DNA of 64,000 nt from G963665495 sp963667575 (GTDB lineage Bacteria; Desulfobacterota; Desulfovibrionia; Desulfovibrionales; Desulfovibrionaceae): assembly GCA_963667575.2 (NCBI GenBank), contig CAXXHY010000060.1, forward strand, positions 13,194-77,193, given 5' to 3'. Below the pieces are notes generated by a model. The model saw only the letters and a program-made list of their open reading frames with translations, searched no databases and was not told the DNA's origin. The position numbers and the translations under genes are program-made. Of the stretch, positions 24,584 to 35,248 are shown in pieces; the stretch's first letter is position 1; each line of letters opens with the position of its first letter.

Positions 24584-25990
24584 CTACTCAGTCCACTCCG
24601 TATGAAAGATGCCGGGTTTGTCCGTCCGCTCGTAGGTATGGGCACCGAAATAGTCGCGCTGCGCCTGAATCAGATTTGCCGGAAGGCGGGGCGAACGGTA
24701 GGAGTCGAAATAGGCCAGCGATGCGGAAAAGGCCAGAAACGGCACGCAGCGGGCGGAAGCAACAGCCACTATCCGGCGTAGCGCGCTCTGGTGCCTGCCC
24801 ATGGCCGCGCGGAAAAACGGCGCCAGCATCAGATTGGGCAATGCGGGCTCGGCCTCGTAAGCCGCACTGACGTCGTTGAGAAACTTGGCGCGGATAATAC
24901 ACCCCGCACGCCAGATGCGGGCGATGGCCGCGTAATCCAGACCGAACCCGTATTCCGCATCCGCTGCCCGGAGCAAGGCAAAGCCCTGGGCATAGGAGCA
25001 GATTTTCGCGGCATACAGCGCCTCGCCAAGAAACTGCGTCCAGGAGCTGTCCAGATGTTCGGTGTTTTCCTCGTGCTCCAAAATTTCGGCAGCGCGTACG
25101 CGTTCGTCCTTGAGCGAGGAAAGAATCCGGGCCTCCACGGCCGCGCTCAGTGTCGGTGTGGGAACGCCGAGTTCCAGGGCGCTTTCCACTGTCCAGCGGC
25201 CGGTGCCCTTCTGTCCGGCCTTGTCCAGAATCCGTTCCACCAGGGGGTCGCCGCTTTCCGAATCGATCTTGGCGAACACATCCGCCGTGATATCCACGAG
25301 ATAGGATTCGAGCTTGTCCTTGCTCCACTCCTTGAACACACGGCCGATGTTGCCGGGTTTGAGCCCCACCACCAGGCGCATGAAATCATAGCTCTCGGCT
25401 ATCAGCTGCATGTCGCCGTATTCAATGCCGTTGTGGACCATTTTGACGAAGTGGCCTGCGCCGCCCTTGCCCATGTAGGCCACGCAGGGCTTGCCCTCGG
25501 CCTTGGCCGCTATGGCCTCGAATACCGGCCGGATCATTTCCCAGTCTTCGGGTTCGCCGCCGGGCATGATGCTCGGGCCGTTGAGCGCGCCTTCCTCGCC
25601 GCCGGAAATACCTGCGCCCATATAGCGCAATCCGCGCTCCCGCAGAGCCGGACCACGGCGCTCGGTGTCCTTGTAAAGCGAATTGCCACCGTCTATGAGC
25701 AGGTCGCCGGGTTCGAGCAATGGAGCGATCTGTTCGATAAGCGCATCCACGGGAGCTCCGGCCTTGACCATGCAGATGATCTTGCGCGGGCTCTCCAGGG
25801 AAGCCACAAAAGATTTCAGGTCATAAGCGGCCTGAATGCCGGCGTCATTGCCGGCGCTTTCCATAAAATCACGGGTCTTGGATTCCGTACGATTGTAGAC
25901 CGTAATGCCGAAACCGTTGCGGGCGATGTTCAGGGCCAGATTCTGCCCCATCACTGCCAGACCGATCAAACCGATACTGCTCTTGCTCAT
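24584..25990 (-). CDS. gnd: 6-Phosphogluconate dehydrogenase, decarboxylating
   Basis: Oxidatively decarboxylates 6-phosphogluconate to ribulose 5-phosphate, CO2 and NAD(P)H. The 468-residue protein is full length: Rossmann motif GLIGLAVMGQNLALN at residues 7-21, YNRTESKT (Arg-Thr after the second strand suits NADP), GGNSLYKDTERR, MGAGISGGEEGALNGPSIMPGG, the catalytic Lys in GHFVKMVHNGIEYGDMQ, and the C-terminal YFDSYRSPRLPANLIQAQRDYFGAHTYER split over two conserved blocks. GGAGG lies before the ATG. It sits between the sugar-acid kinase and larA genes, so it probably handles 6-phosphogluconate formed by that kinase rather than by the glucose 6-phosphate route. Confidence 0.95.
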   Translation of the reverse strand: MSKSSIGLIGLAVMGQNLALNIARNGFGITVYNRTESKTRDFMESAGNDAGIQAAYDLKSFVASLESPRKIICMVKAGAPVDALIEQIAPLLEPGDLLIDGGNSLYKDTERRGPALRERGLRYMGAGISGGEEGALNGPSIMPGGEPEDWEMIRPVFEAIAAKAEGKPCVAYMGKGGAGHFVKMVHNGIEYGDMQLIAESYDFMRLVVGLKPGNIGRVFKEWSKDKLESYLVDITADVFAKIDSESGDPLVERILDKAGQKGTGRWTVESALELGVPTPTLSAAVEARILSSLKDERVRAAEILEHEENTEHLDSSWTQFLGEALYAAKICSYAQGFALLRAADAEYGFGLDYAAIARIWRAGCIIRAKFLNDVSAAYEAEPALPNLMLAPFFRAAMGRHQSALRRIVAVASARCVPFLAFSASLAYFDSYRSPRLPANLIQAQRDYFGAHTYERTDKPGIFHTEWTE

Positions 25991-26087
25991 ACCTATCCTC
26001 CAGCGGGAAACAGCTGCGCACAGCCTGCCGGCCGCTGTTCCGTCGCTTTGAAAATCGCTGTTGCGGCAACCTGGTCAGCTGCCGATG

Positions 26088-27573
26088 TCATATCTCCGCC
26101 AGCAGCCTGTAGAGCTTTTCCTGGCGTTGAATCGCGCTTCCATAGCGCTGATGGGCGTCCTTGTCCGGATAAAAGAGCGTCTCGACCTCGGGAGCCAGTG
26201 AATCCAACTGCTTCACATATCCCAGGGCTTCCAGAACCAGAAGCGCCGCACCGCGTGCGGAAGCTTCCACCGTACGGGTCAGGGCGATCTCGCGGCCGAA
26301 GACATCCGCAATCATTTGCGCCCAGAGATCGGATGATACCAATGACCCCCCTCCGGCAATAATCCTGTGGTCCACCGGAAGCAAGGGCTTGAGGCGTTCA
26401 TAAATGATGGCCAACCTGTAGGCAACCGCCTCCAGCCCCGCGCGCAACAACTCCGCCGAGCTTGTTCCAAGGTGCATGCCGCAAATCACGGCGCCCTTTT
26501 TGCCGGTCCAGCCAGGCCCGCGTTCTCCCCGCCCAAAAGGGCAAAACAGTCAATCCGTGCCCGTCCGGCTCCAGCGCGGCCAGTTCTCCAAGATCCAGGC
26601 TGACGTTTTCCAGCTGCAGCGTACGGCGCAGCCAGGCATGCACGCAACCGCCCTCACTGATGGCGCTCCCCGGCAAGGCGCGCTTCGCGTCCACCCGGTA
26701 GCACCAAAGGCCATCCGGAAGCGTATCTATGGGAATTGTGGACACGGTGCGCATTGCTCCGGACGTGCCCAGGGTCAGGGCCACGTTGTCCGGGGCGGAG
26801 CACCCGGTTCCGATATTGGCGGCCACGCCGTCGCCTATGGCCGGGAACCAGGGCACATCCTTCAGGGCCGGCCAGCGCCGGGCAAAATAGACTTTCAACC
26901 CGCGCCGGGGTTCGTTGACATCCGTAAGCGATGAAAGCTGTCCCCCGCGTATGGGCAGCTGATCGATCAATTCGCTGTCCCAGCTTAGCGTGTGCCGGTT
27001 GAGCAGCCCGGACCAGGATGCCACGCTGAGGGATACGGACTGCTGGCCGAACAGCAGCAGCTCCAGAAATTCACCAATGGTCAGCCATTTATCCACACGC
27101 CCGAACAATTCCGGTTGCTGCTGCTGCAAACGGATGAACCGGGACGGCCAGTAGCTGGGATGAAAATAACAGCCCGTCCGCTGCCTGAAATATTCATGGT
27201 CCAGATCCCGGTGCAACTGCCCGGCCTCCTCGCGCGAGCTGACGTCCGCATAGGTGGTCACCGGCGTCAGCGGCTGTCCCTCCGCGTCAACCCCCAGGAA
27301 ATTGGCCACAAAAGTGCACATGGCCACCCCTGCCAGATTTTCCGCTTCCTCGGCCCCCAGCACCAGGGTTTCGTCGATGCAGGCGAAAAGCTTTTCCAGA
27401 ATCCGTTCGATGGGAACCGAGGAAGATCCGTCAGGGCTGGTGTCGAAAGCAATGGCGCGTACGCTCCATTTTCCTTCCACGGCCTGGCCCCGGCTGTCGA
27501 ACAACACGGCACGCACCGAGGACGAGCCGATATCCAGAGAAAGAATGAACGGAGGTTCGTACGCAAGACTCAT
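26088..27573 (-). CDS. FGGY-family sugar-acid kinase (gluconokinase type), with one frameshift
   Basis: An FGGY carbohydrate kinase. The N-terminal phosphate loop is LSLDIGSSSVRAVLFDSRGQ and the C-terminal half has IIAGGGSLVSSDLWAQMIADVFG. Between them IGDGVAANIGTGCSAPDNVALTLGTSGAM... marks the adenosine-side domain. The frame breaks at 26494-26501 (GCGCCCTTTTT on the plus strand): removing one base joins DRQKG to AVICGMHLG and gives about 494 residues, the family's normal length. The indel sits in a homopolymer and resembles those elsewhere in this window. Position between uxaE and gnd suggests it phosphorylates D-gluconate to 6-phosphogluconate; a similar kinase sits with gnd and uxaE in Thermotoga, as I recall. 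Xylulokinase-like specificity is less likely. Confidence 0.78.
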
Positions 27574-27585
27574 AGTTCCCGTCCT

Positions 27586-29133
27586 TTATGCGCTTTGAGC
27601 GGTAAGCAGTTGCAAATGCTTTCCAAGGTGTGCGGCCAGAACATCTTCATGGATCTGCCGGTTGGTATGCAGCAGGTCGTACAGCGGCTTGCGAAACCGC
27701 GTATCGGTAAGTACCGAGCCGTAAGTGACGTGCAGGATCTGACGGCCGTTGTCCTGGTCCAGATAGAGATTTTCCAGGGCTTCGGCGCTCTGCCCGGCGG
27801 CGTCGGGAGTGCCGTCCAGAGTGGCCGCGATGTGGTAGGTGGCCCTGTCGATTTCAAAACGGCTGCGGGAAAATTCCACTATATGAGTAAACAGCGTCTG
27901 ATCCGCCCGACAGCACGTACGCAGGGCTTCCAGATAGCTGGTTCCCGCGGTTTTTACATGGAAGCACCGACCTGTCTCACTGGCTATGAACGGATAGACA
28001 GCGAACTTGTCGCTGCCGCTGTGCAGGCTGATTTTATAGGGCCCGTATTCCCTGGCGATCTGCGCATGCTGTTTGAGCGTCCGCTCGAATTCCCCCAGGT
28101 CGCCCCTGAAATCCACGCCCTTTTCAAACGCTCCCACAAAGCGGGGCGCCAGGCTCACCACCGGCACTTTGTTGCGTTGCAGCTCCAGAGCCAGAAAAAG
28201 ATGCTCGGGCACGCTGGTGGGCTGTTCGGTCTCGTCCACGGAAATCTCCAGCTCGAAACGATCGCCGTTCATCTCCTGAGCCACGCACAGGCTCATGCCG
28301 TAGATATGCTCCAGGGCCCGCCCGTACTTGACCGCGGCGCGCTTGAGAATCTCCTCGGTAAACACGACCTGCTCGCCGCCCAGATCAAACCGTTTGTCCT
28401 GATACAGCGGCAGAATTGCCGCAACGCCCTCGACCTTGTCCTTCAGAAGCTGTGCGAAACGCTCCTCCACCGTGGCCGCGTCATAGTCATCAGCCCGCTG
28501 GTCCACATGATCGGAGGGGTCGATGGTGAAGAACACGAAACCGGCATCAGCCATGTTGCGGACATCGTCAAAATTTTTCAAATGGTCGGCATCGGCACCG
28601 ACCCGGCCTGTCCAGCCGGCGCGAAAAGCCCCCCAGACCGCGTCCGACATGACATTCTCAGGCGTCCGGTGCGTACGCTCCATCTCGCGGATGGACTGCT
28701 GGGCGAAAATAGGGATGATATCCGCTCCTTTTTCCAGCAAAGCGCGCACATGGCCGGGCGTGGCCAGGCCGAGACGGTCGCCAAAGCCAAAGGAAGGCGC
28801 CAGTCCCAATGGCACGGGCCGGAGAGCGGGAAAAGCGCGCCACAATCCGGACAGATTGTTTTGGCTCACATCCGCCAGAATACGTACGCAACCGTCCGCG
28901 CTCTCCTGTTCGCCCGCGAATTCGGAAAATTGCTCCGCGGCACCCGGAGCGGCAAAAGCGAAAAACCGCTCCTTGCCCCCCTGCTCCACAATGCCGGCCA
29001 ACACATCTTTTTCCGTTCGCAGCGAACCGACCTCCACCGTGCCGTTCAATGCCGCGCCCAAATCACGGGCCACGGCGGGACGCATAGCAATATCCTTGTT
29101 CAAGGCCTCCCGACTCTGCTCAAAAATTCCCAT
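27586..29133 (-). CDS. uxaE: Tagaturonate/fructuronate epimerase (UxaE family)
   Basis: A 515-residue protein resembling the UxaE family first described in Thermotoga maritima, which interconverts D-tagaturonate and D-fructuronate and so merges galacturonate and glucuronate catabolism. Recognisable stretches are LGLAPSFGFGDRLGLATPGHV, FFTIDPSDHVDQRADDYD and KISLHSGSDKFAVYPFIA; the His and Asp residues in them are plausible metal ligands. The ATG at 29133 follows AGGGG. It ends 12 bases before the kinase gene, which argues for tight co-expression. Family assignment is from memory of conserved motifs. Confidence 0.85.
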   Translation of the reverse strand: MGIFEQSREALNKDIAMRPAVARDLGAALNGTVEVGSLRTEKDVLAGIVEQGGKERFFAFAAPGAAEQFSEFAGEQESADGCVRILADVSQNNLSGLWRAFPALRPVPLGLAPSFGFGDRLGLATPGHVRALLEKGADIIPIFAQQSIREMERTHRTPENVMSDAVWGAFRAGWTGRVGADADHLKNFDDVRNMADAGFVFFTIDPSDHVDQRADDYDAATVEERFAQLLKDKVEGVAAILPLYQDKRFDLGGEQVVFTEEILKRAAVKYGRALEHIYGMSLCVAQEMNGDRFELEISVDETEQPTSVPEHLFLALELQRNKVPVVSLAPRFVGAFEKGVDFRGDLGEFERTLKQHAQIAREYGPYKISLHSGSDKFAVYPFIASETGRCFHVKTAGTSYLEALRTCCRADQTLFTHIVEFSRSRFEIDRATYHIAATLDGTPDAAGQSAEALENLYLDQDNGRQILHVTYGSVLTDTRFRKPLYDLLHTNRQIHEDVLAAHLGKHLQLLTAQSA

Positions 29134-29233
29134 TATCAGCCCCCTGAAAACTATGGTATCCGCCCCGGCAGCCTGACATCGGAATATCTGTCATTTTGCG
29201 GGTTGAACAAACAACCCGGCCAGGGCGCTATTA

Positions 29234-30028
29234 TTAGATGGTCGTCACCGAAAAACCGCCGTCCACCACGAGATGGGCGCCGGTGATGAATCCCGCGGCC
29301 TTGTCCGAAGCCAGCAGCAGGGTCGCTCCCAAGAGTTCCTCGGCTTCCCCGAAACGATCCATGGGCGTCAGCCGCATGATGGATGCGATCCGTTCCTTGT
29401 CCAGGACCTTGCGATTCTGCTCCGCCGGGAAAAACCCCGGACACAGGGCATTGACCCGGATGCCGTTGGGCGCCCATTCGCGCGCCAGGTTCTGGGTCAG
29501 ATTCCAGACCGCCGCCTTGGTGACGCTGTAGGTGAACACCCTGCTGAGCGGCCGCAGCGCGGACATGGAAGACATGTTGATGATGTTGCCCGTAAGCTTG
29601 TTGTCCAGCCAGTGCTTGCCGATAATCTGACAGCCCAGGTGCACGCTTTTGATGTTGTTATCCAGAATCCGCCCGAACTCCTCTTCCGAAATGTCCAGGT
29701 ACGGCGTCGCGGAATTGATGCCCGCGCCGTTGATCCAGATATCCGCGCTGCCGAAACGCTCGAGCGCGTCGGCCAGGGCAGCTTCCAACGCGGATTTGTC
29801 CGTGGCTTCGGCCTTGAAGAACCCCACTTCCTCTTCCGGAGCTCCCCAGTCGCGACGATGCGCCTCGGCCTTGTCCTGATTTCTTCCCACCAGCAGCACA
29901 CGGCAACCCGCGGACCACAAGCCCTTGGCCATGGTTCCGCACAGCACGCCCGTACCTCCCACCACAACAGCGGTCTTGCCTTGAAGTCCGAACAAATTAT
30001 CGAGAAAACCTGCCGTATCCCTGCTCAT
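29234..30028 (-). CDS. SDR-family oxidoreductase, probable fructuronate reductase (D-mannonate forming)
   Basis: A 264-residue classical short-chain dehydrogenase. The cofactor loop is GGTGVLCG (residues 24-31), then NGAG (100-103), Ser153/Ser154, and the catalytic pair Tyr167 and Lys171 in YSVTKAA; VDGGFSVT closes the fold. Arg49 in VLLVGRNQDK after the second strand hints at NADP use. It is 100 bases upstream of uxaE and 46 bases downstream of dctM in the operon. From context it should reduce D-fructuronate to D-mannonate, the step done elsewhere by UxuB or UxaD. A gluconate 5-dehydrogenase or KduD-like role is the alternative. Confidence 0.8.
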   Translation of the reverse strand: MSRDTAGFLDNLFGLQGKTAVVVGGTGVLCGTMAKGLWSAGCRVLLVGRNQDKAEAHRRDWGAPEEEVGFFKAEATDKSALEAALADALERFGSADIWINGAGINSATPYLDISEEEFGRILDNNIKSVHLGCQIIGKHWLDNKLTGNIINMSSMSALRPLSRVFTYSVTKAAVWNLTQNLAREWAPNGIRVNALCPGFFPAEQNRKVLDKERIASIMRLTPMDRFGEAEELLGATLLLASDKAAGFITGAHLVVDGGFSVTTI

Positions 30029-30074
30029 ATCTCGTCCTTTGCATAGATTTTCATAGTCTGGGCCGGAGTGTACA

Positions 30075-31357
30075 TCAATTCAGCAACAAATTGGGCAAAA
30101 ACATGCTTATGGGCTTCAGATAGGTGACCAGCAGCAATGCCAGAAGCATGGCCCCGTAAAAAGGCCAGATGGTCTTCACCGTATCTTCTATACGGACCTT
30201 GCCCACTGCGCAGCCCACAAAGAGCACCGACCCCACCGGAGGCGTGACCAGCCCGATGCCCAGATTGATCATCAGGACGATGCCGAACTGGACCGGATCC
30301 ATGCCCAGGTTCTTGACCACGGGCAAAAATATGGGCGTGCAGATGATGATCAGCGGCGACATGTCCATGAACGTGCCCAGAAACAACAAAATGGCGTTGA
30401 CCATCAGAATGATCACATAGGGATTGTCCGAAATGGATTGCAACAGCTCGAACAGCCGGGCCGGGACCTGGTTCAAGGCCAGCAGCCAGGCAAAGGAGGC
30501 CGCCGTGCCGATGATCAGCAAGACCATGGCCGTGGTGCGAACAGCGTTGACCGTGGCCCGCCAGAAATCCTTCAAGCTCAGCGAACGATAGGCGAAAATC
30601 GTAACCACCACCGCATAGATTACTGCTATGGCGGATGATTCCGTTGCCGTGAAAATGCCGGACAACACGCCGCCCACGATGATCACCGCGGTAAGCAGGC
30701 CGGGCAGCGCCGTGGCAAAGGTATACAGCAGCACGCGCAGGCCCGGAAAATGTTCGCGCGGGTAGTTGCGTTTGACCGCGATGACATAGGCCGCGAGCAT
30801 CAGGCACAGGCCGCAGAGCACGCCCGGAATTATGCCCGCCATGAACAGCGCGGACACCGAGACAGTGCCGCCGGCGGCAATGGAATAGATGATCATGTTG
30901 TGGCTGGGCGGCACGATCAGGCCGATGGTGGCCGAGGTCACCGTGACGTTGACCGAATAGTCGTCGTCAAAGCCCTTTTCCCGCATCATGGGAATAAGGG
31001 TCGTACCCAGGGCCGAGGCATCCGCCACAGCCGAGCCGGAAATACCGCCGAACAGCATGCTGGCCAGGACATTCACCAGCCCGAGACCGCCCCGGATATG
31101 CCCGATGATGGCGTTGGCAAGCAGTACGAGCCGGTGTGAGATGCCGCCGTGCTGCATCAGTTCGCCGGCATAGATAAAAAAGGGAATGGCCATCAGGGCA
31201 AAGGAATTCATGCCCGCCGCCATGCGCTGGAACACGATCATGGGGGCAGATCCATATAAATGACGGTGGCCATGGCTGAAGCGCCCAGAGTGACGGCAAT
31301 GGGGACGCCCAGGAGCAACAGGACAACAAAGGTGCCGAAAAGTACGGTCAGTTCCAT
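30075..31357 (-). CDS. dctM: TRAP transporter large permease subunit (DctM), one frameshift near its start
   Basis: The channel-forming TRAP subunit with about 12 membrane helices; it imports an organic acid with sodium. After MELTVLFGTFVVLLLLGVP the frame breaks in the C5/G5 tract at 31242-31246: the reading stops just after MDLPP. Adding one base continues with MIVFQRMAAGMNSFALMAI and the rest of the family (NMIIYSIAAGGTVSVSALFM, NLGIGLVTPPVGSVLFVG) to give about 427 residues. GGAG precedes the ATG at 31357, 12 bases after dctQ. The homopolymer position suggests a sequencing error; if real, the transporter would be dead. A hexuronate substrate follows from context. Confidence 0.83.
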
Positions 31358-31369
31358 GATACGCGCTCC

Positions 31370-31876
31370 TTATTCCCAGGACGGGGCCACTTCTTGCCCC
31401 ACCAGGGCGTTCAGGAGATGTTCCACTGCGAACAGCACAAAAAGCACCCCGGCAAGGGGAAAAGGCAGGTAGCTGTATCCAGTGGAAATTTCCAGGGTGG
31501 GAATGATATGGGTCCAGGTGGAACGCGCCATTTCCATACCGTACCAGATCATCCCCAGGCCGAAAACGCAGACAATGCAATGGATCAGAACGTCCATCAC
31601 CCGCTGCACTTTGGGAGGCAGCAGCATACGCGTAAAATTCAGGCCGATGTGAAATTTGTCGTGCACGCCCGAGGCCGCGGCGAACAAAATGTAATAAAGC
31701 ATCAGAAACAGACAGAGTTTTTCGGACCAGTGCGGCGTGTTGTTCAGAACATACCTGGCCCAGACCTGCCAGCCGATGACCGCGGTCATGACCACCAGCC
31801 CGCTGGCGCTGAACCACAGGCAGCATCGGGACAGCGTACGGTTGAACGTGCCTAGTTTGGCGAGAAATACGGACAT
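31370..31876 (-). CDS. dctQ: TRAP transporter small permease subunit (DctQ)
   Basis: The small four-helix membrane subunit of a TRAP transporter, 168 residues. It shows the family's VIGWQVWARYVLNNTPHWSE loop after the first helix and a hydrophobic pattern fitting four transmembrane segments (about 20-42, 53-75, 92-114, 132-154). GGAG lies seven to eight bases before the ATG. It is placed between dctP and dctM, 12 bases ahead of dctM, and is needed for assembly of the transporter. Confidence 0.9.
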   Translation of the reverse strand: MSVFLAKLGTFNRTLSRCCLWFSASGLVVMTAVIGWQVWARYVLNNTPHWSEKLCLFLMLYYILFAAASGVHDKFHIGLNFTRMLLPPKVQRVMDVLIHCIVCVFGLGMIWYGMEMARSTWTHIIPTLEISTGYSYLPFPLAGVLFVLFAVEHLLNALVGQEVAPSWE

Positions 31877-31968
31877 AGACAGCTCCTCGGGAGCGAAATG
31901 TGTGGAGGCCGCCCGAACGTGGGCATGGCGGGCGACCTCCGTATGCGTAAGCAGCCTGTTGGGATAGG

Positions 31969-32955
31969 CTACTTAACAGCTTGAATGCGTTTTACCAGGT
32001 CCTTCAGTTCGGGAGTGGACACGAACTTGTCGTACACGGGCTTCATGGCGTCGATAAAGGGCTGCTTGTCCACACTCGCGGTGATGGTGTTGCCGTTCTT
32101 TTCGACAATGGCCTTGGAGGCCTCCACGCGCTCGTTCCAGAGTTTGCGCATAACAGGTACGGATTCCCTGGCGGCCTTGCGGACCAGTTTCTGATCTTCG
32201 GGGCTCAGCTTGTTCCAGGCGATTTTGGACATGACCAGGACTTCGGGCGAAAGCGAATGCTGGTCCAGGGTGTAGAATTTGGCCACTTCGAAGTGGCGGG
32301 TGGATTCGTAGGAAGGCCAGTTGTTCTCGGCGCCGTCGATGACACCGGTCTTCAGGGCCTCGTATACCTGACCGAATTCCATGGGAGTGGCGTTGGCGCC
32401 CAGCGCTTCAACCATGCTCACGAACAGGTCGGAGTTCTGTACGCGGATCTTCATGCCCTTCATGTCCTCGGGCGATTGGATGGCTTTTTTGGAGTTGTAG
32501 AACGAACGTGCGCCAGAGTCGTAGTAAGCCAGGCCGATGAGGCCGTGGGGTTCGAGAGCCTTGAGGATCTCGTCGCCGATGGGGCCGTCCATGACATTGT
32601 GCATGTGTTCGATGGAGCGGAAAATGTACGGCAGGGCCGGAATGGCGGTTTCAGGCACAATGCTGTTCAAGGGCGCCAGATTGACGCGGTTGAGCTCGAT
32701 GGCTCCGGCAATGGTCTGTTCGATGGTGTCTTTTTCCTCACCCAGCTGGCGACCAGGATAAACCTTGACGGTGATGCGTCCTTTTGTCCATTCGTCCAGC
32801 AGCTTGCCCATGGCTTCCACAGCCTTGACCGTGGGATAGTCCTCGGAGTGGGTGTCGGCACTTTTCAGGACAATCTTGTCCGCCGCACCAGCGGGCAGGG
32901 CCACCGCCACCACCAGCAGACAGGCCATGAAAGACAACAATACGTTCCGTAACAT
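31969..32955 (-). CDS. dctP: TRAP transporter substrate-binding protein (DctP), probable hexuronate binder
   Basis: A 328-residue periplasmic binding protein with a cleavable signal peptide ending in LPAGAADK. Family hallmarks are YPGRQLGEEKDTIEQTIAGA, DMKGMKIRVQNSDLFVSM (the conserved Arg that clamps the ligand carboxylate) and GVIDGAENNWPSYESTRHFE. This subgroup (DctP family, TIGR00787-like) includes binders of glucuronate and galacturonate, in line with the operon context. The ATG at 32955 is chosen over an adjacent GTG because GGAGG lies six bases upstream. It lies 70 bases downstream of uxaC. Confidence 0.9.
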   Translation of the reverse strand: MLRNVLLSFMACLLVVAVALPAGAADKIVLKSADTHSEDYPTVKAVEAMGKLLDEWTKGRITVKVYPGRQLGEEKDTIEQTIAGAIELNRVNLAPLNSIVPETAIPALPYIFRSIEHMHNVMDGPIGDEILKALEPHGLIGLAYYDSGARSFYNSKKAIQSPEDMKGMKIRVQNSDLFVSMVEALGANATPMEFGQVYEALKTGVIDGAENNWPSYESTRHFEVAKFYTLDQHSLSPEVLVMSKIAWNKLSPEDQKLVRKAARESVPVMRKLWNERVEASKAIVEKNGNTITASVDKQPFIDAMKPVYDKFVSTPELKDLVKRIQAVK

Positions 32956-33025
32956 CACTTTCTCCTCCTACGCGTCTATGGTTGTTTATCTAACGTCAGC
33001 TCCCCTAAACGTCTAAAAGCGCACC

Positions 33026-34451
33026 TCAAATGTGGTACGCCTGTTTAACCAAACCATAGGCCAGGTCACGGGCGAGTTCCTCGGCCTCGTCCCGGTCCAG
33101 CCGGTGTTCGCACACCAGTTCCGCAAGAAAAGCGCAGTCCACACGCCGGGCCACATCGTGGCGGGCCGGGATGGACATGAACGCGCGCGTATCGTCGTTG
33201 AATCCCACAGTGTTGTAGAACCCGGCCGTCTCGGTCACCATTCGCCTGTAGCGCATCATGCCTTCCGGGCTGTCGTGGAACCACCAGGCAGGGCCGAGGC
33301 GGAGAATGGGATAGACTCCCGCCAGAGGCGCCAGTTCCCGGCTGTAGGTGGATTCGTCCAAAGTGAACAGAATCACGGAAAGTCCGGCCTCGTGGCCGTA
33401 TTTGTGCAACAGCGGCTTGAGCCCCTGCACATAGTCCGTACGGGTGGGAATGTCCGCGCCCTTGTCTCTGCCGAAGCGCTCGAACAGCAGCTTGCTGTGA
33501 TTGCGGGACGCACCCGGATGAATCTGCATCACCAGACCATCCTCCAGGCTCATGGCCGCCATTTCCGTAAGCATCTGCGCCCGGAACAGTTCGGCCTCCC
33601 TGGGAGTGCACTCATGTTTCAGTGCCTTGGAAAACAGCATCTCGCATACGGCCTTGGAAAGATCCTCCGTGGCTGCCGTGGGATGGCCGTGGTCCGTGGA
33701 CGTGGCCCCCTGCTCGATGAAAAAAAGCCCCGCCGCGCCCGCAGGGCGTTGAGATAGCCCTTCCAGGGTGGCTGTATTTTCTCCGGTGATTCTCCCCGAG
33801 TCTGGCCCACGTTGTCCGCAAAGCCTTCAAAGTCTGGATCCACCACGTTGTCCGGACGAAATGCCGGCAGTACCGCGCACTTTCCAGCCTTCTTGCCGCA
33901 TGGACATATGCTGCGCCAGGTCATCCAGAGGCGAATCCGTGGTGGATACGGCTTCGATATTGAACCGCTCGTACAGGGCGCGGCAGCGAAATTCGGGCAA
34001 CTGCAGCTTTGCCAGGATCTTGTCGTAAATGGCGTCGGCATTGTCGGCGCCGAGCCGGACGTCTATTTCGAACAGAAAGGAAAGCACGTATTCGAACCAC
34101 ATCCGCGACGGCGTGGCGCGGAAGAGGTAATACTTCTCTGCAAACAAACGCCAGATCTTGCGCGGATCCGTTTCCACGGGGCCGCCGTCCACGCGCGGGA
34201 ACCCCCAGATCTTCCATGGGTATTCCCTGGCTGTGCAGCATCCGGAATACGTAATGATCCGGGATCAGAAAAAGCTGTGTGGGGATTGGGAAACTGCACG
34301 TCCTCCGCGTACCAGCGAGGATCCGTATGGCCGTGCGGGCTGATGATGGGCAGGTCCTTGACCAACGCGTACAATTCCCTTGGCTACGGCCCGTACGCCG
34401 GGATCGGCGGGAAACAGTCTGTCTTCATGCAAGGTACCGGGTAAAACCCAT
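33026..34451 (-). CDS. uxaC: Uronate isomerase UxaC, reading frame broken by about ten single-base insertions
   Basis: Isomerises D-glucuronate to D-fructuronate and D-galacturonate to D-tagaturonate. Family sequence is present from start to end but in shifting frames: MGFTRYL / HEDRLFPADPGVRAVA / LYALVKDLPIISPHGHTDP (zinc-binding His-x-His) / MLHSQGIPMEDLGVP / TDPRKIWRLFAEKYYLFRAT / AFRPDNVVDPDFEGFADNVG, then an intact 205-residue C-terminus with ATSTDHGHPTA nearby. I count about ten extra bases between 33.72 and 34.44 kb, mostly in short homopolymers; removing them gives 471 residues, the usual length. No substitutions damage the protein, so sequencing error is more likely than decay, but a pseudogene cannot be excluded. 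Confidence 0.85.
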
Positions 34452-34464
34452 AATGCCCCCTTTG

Positions 34465-35187
34465 TTAGTCGCCGCCGCACTGGCAGCAAAACGCCGCGCA
34501 CCTGCTCCAGATGCCGTCGCATGGCGGCTTTGGGCCGCTTCCGCATTGCCCATGGCTATGGCTTCCAGAATGATGCGATGATCCTTGGCGGCCCGAAGCG
34601 CGTTTTCCGGCAGATGCACGCGCTCGCAGATGGCCTGGAAAAGCGGACGCCGCATGCCGGCCCAGAGCTGTTCGACAATGGATTGCAGTACGGAATTTTT
34701 GCTGATGGCTGCTATGCGGCTGTGAAAAAGAAAATCCCCGTCTTCACGATCGGAAACTCGCTGATTGCCGTTTTCAATATTCGCTTTCCATTTTTTCAAT
34801 GGCTTTCAGCAGATTTTCAAGCTCTTCGGAGGAAATGCTGGATGCGGCGATGCCGGCGATTTCGCCTTCTATGACGATGCGGGCTTCTATCAGATCATAA
34901 GGACTCGGACCCTGGTCATTGCCCGCCACCAGCCCGGTTTCCATTGTATCGGGCAGCGCTTTTACATAGATGCCCGCCCCGGTTCGCACTTCCACCAGGC
35001 CCACCAGCTCGAGAGCAATGATGGCTTCGCGTACGGTGGGTCGACTCACGCCAAGCTGTTTGGCCAATTCACGCTCGGCAGGGAGCCTTTCTCCCAGGCC
35101 CCAGCGTCGTTTTCGCAGCAGGTCAGTGATCTGCTCCGCGACTTGCCTGTACAGCCTGAGGTTCTCAACTTCTCGTAATTCCAGCAT
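34465..35187 (-). CDS. GntR/FadR-family regulator of the hexuronate operon, frame broken by three insertions
   Basis: A GntR regulator with an FCD ligand domain. The first 137 residues read cleanly: LRKRRWGLGERLPAERELAK and LGVSRPTVREAIIALELVGL form the winged helix. The frame then shifts near 34776-34782, again near 34528-34532, and near 34472-34482. Removing one base at each gives about 239 residues, with REDGDFLFHSRIAAIS holding the FCD histidine motif, and a stop at 34465, 13 bases before uxaC. It resembles UxuR/ExuR in build. As first gene of the operon, with two TGGT-N3-ACCA operators in its promoter, it probably represses itself and the whole operon until a uronate intermediate binds. 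Confidence 0.82.
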
Positions 35188-35248
35188 AGTATACGACCAG
35201 GTAAAAAGATATCGCAAAAGAAATCTGCTACCGGCTACTCCATGAAAT

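Noticed and set aside
26494..26501. Programmed ribosomal frameshift in the sugar-acid kinase gene
   Set aside because: The run CAAAAAGGG is slippery, but reaching the downstream frame needs a +1 (or -2) shift rather than the usual -1, and similar indels occur in many unrelated genes nearby. A sequence error is simpler.
33026..34451. uxaC as a decayed pseudogene
   Set aside because: Ten insertions with no damaging substitution, no deletion and an intact C-terminus do not look like decay. Kept as a frame-broken gene pending read data.
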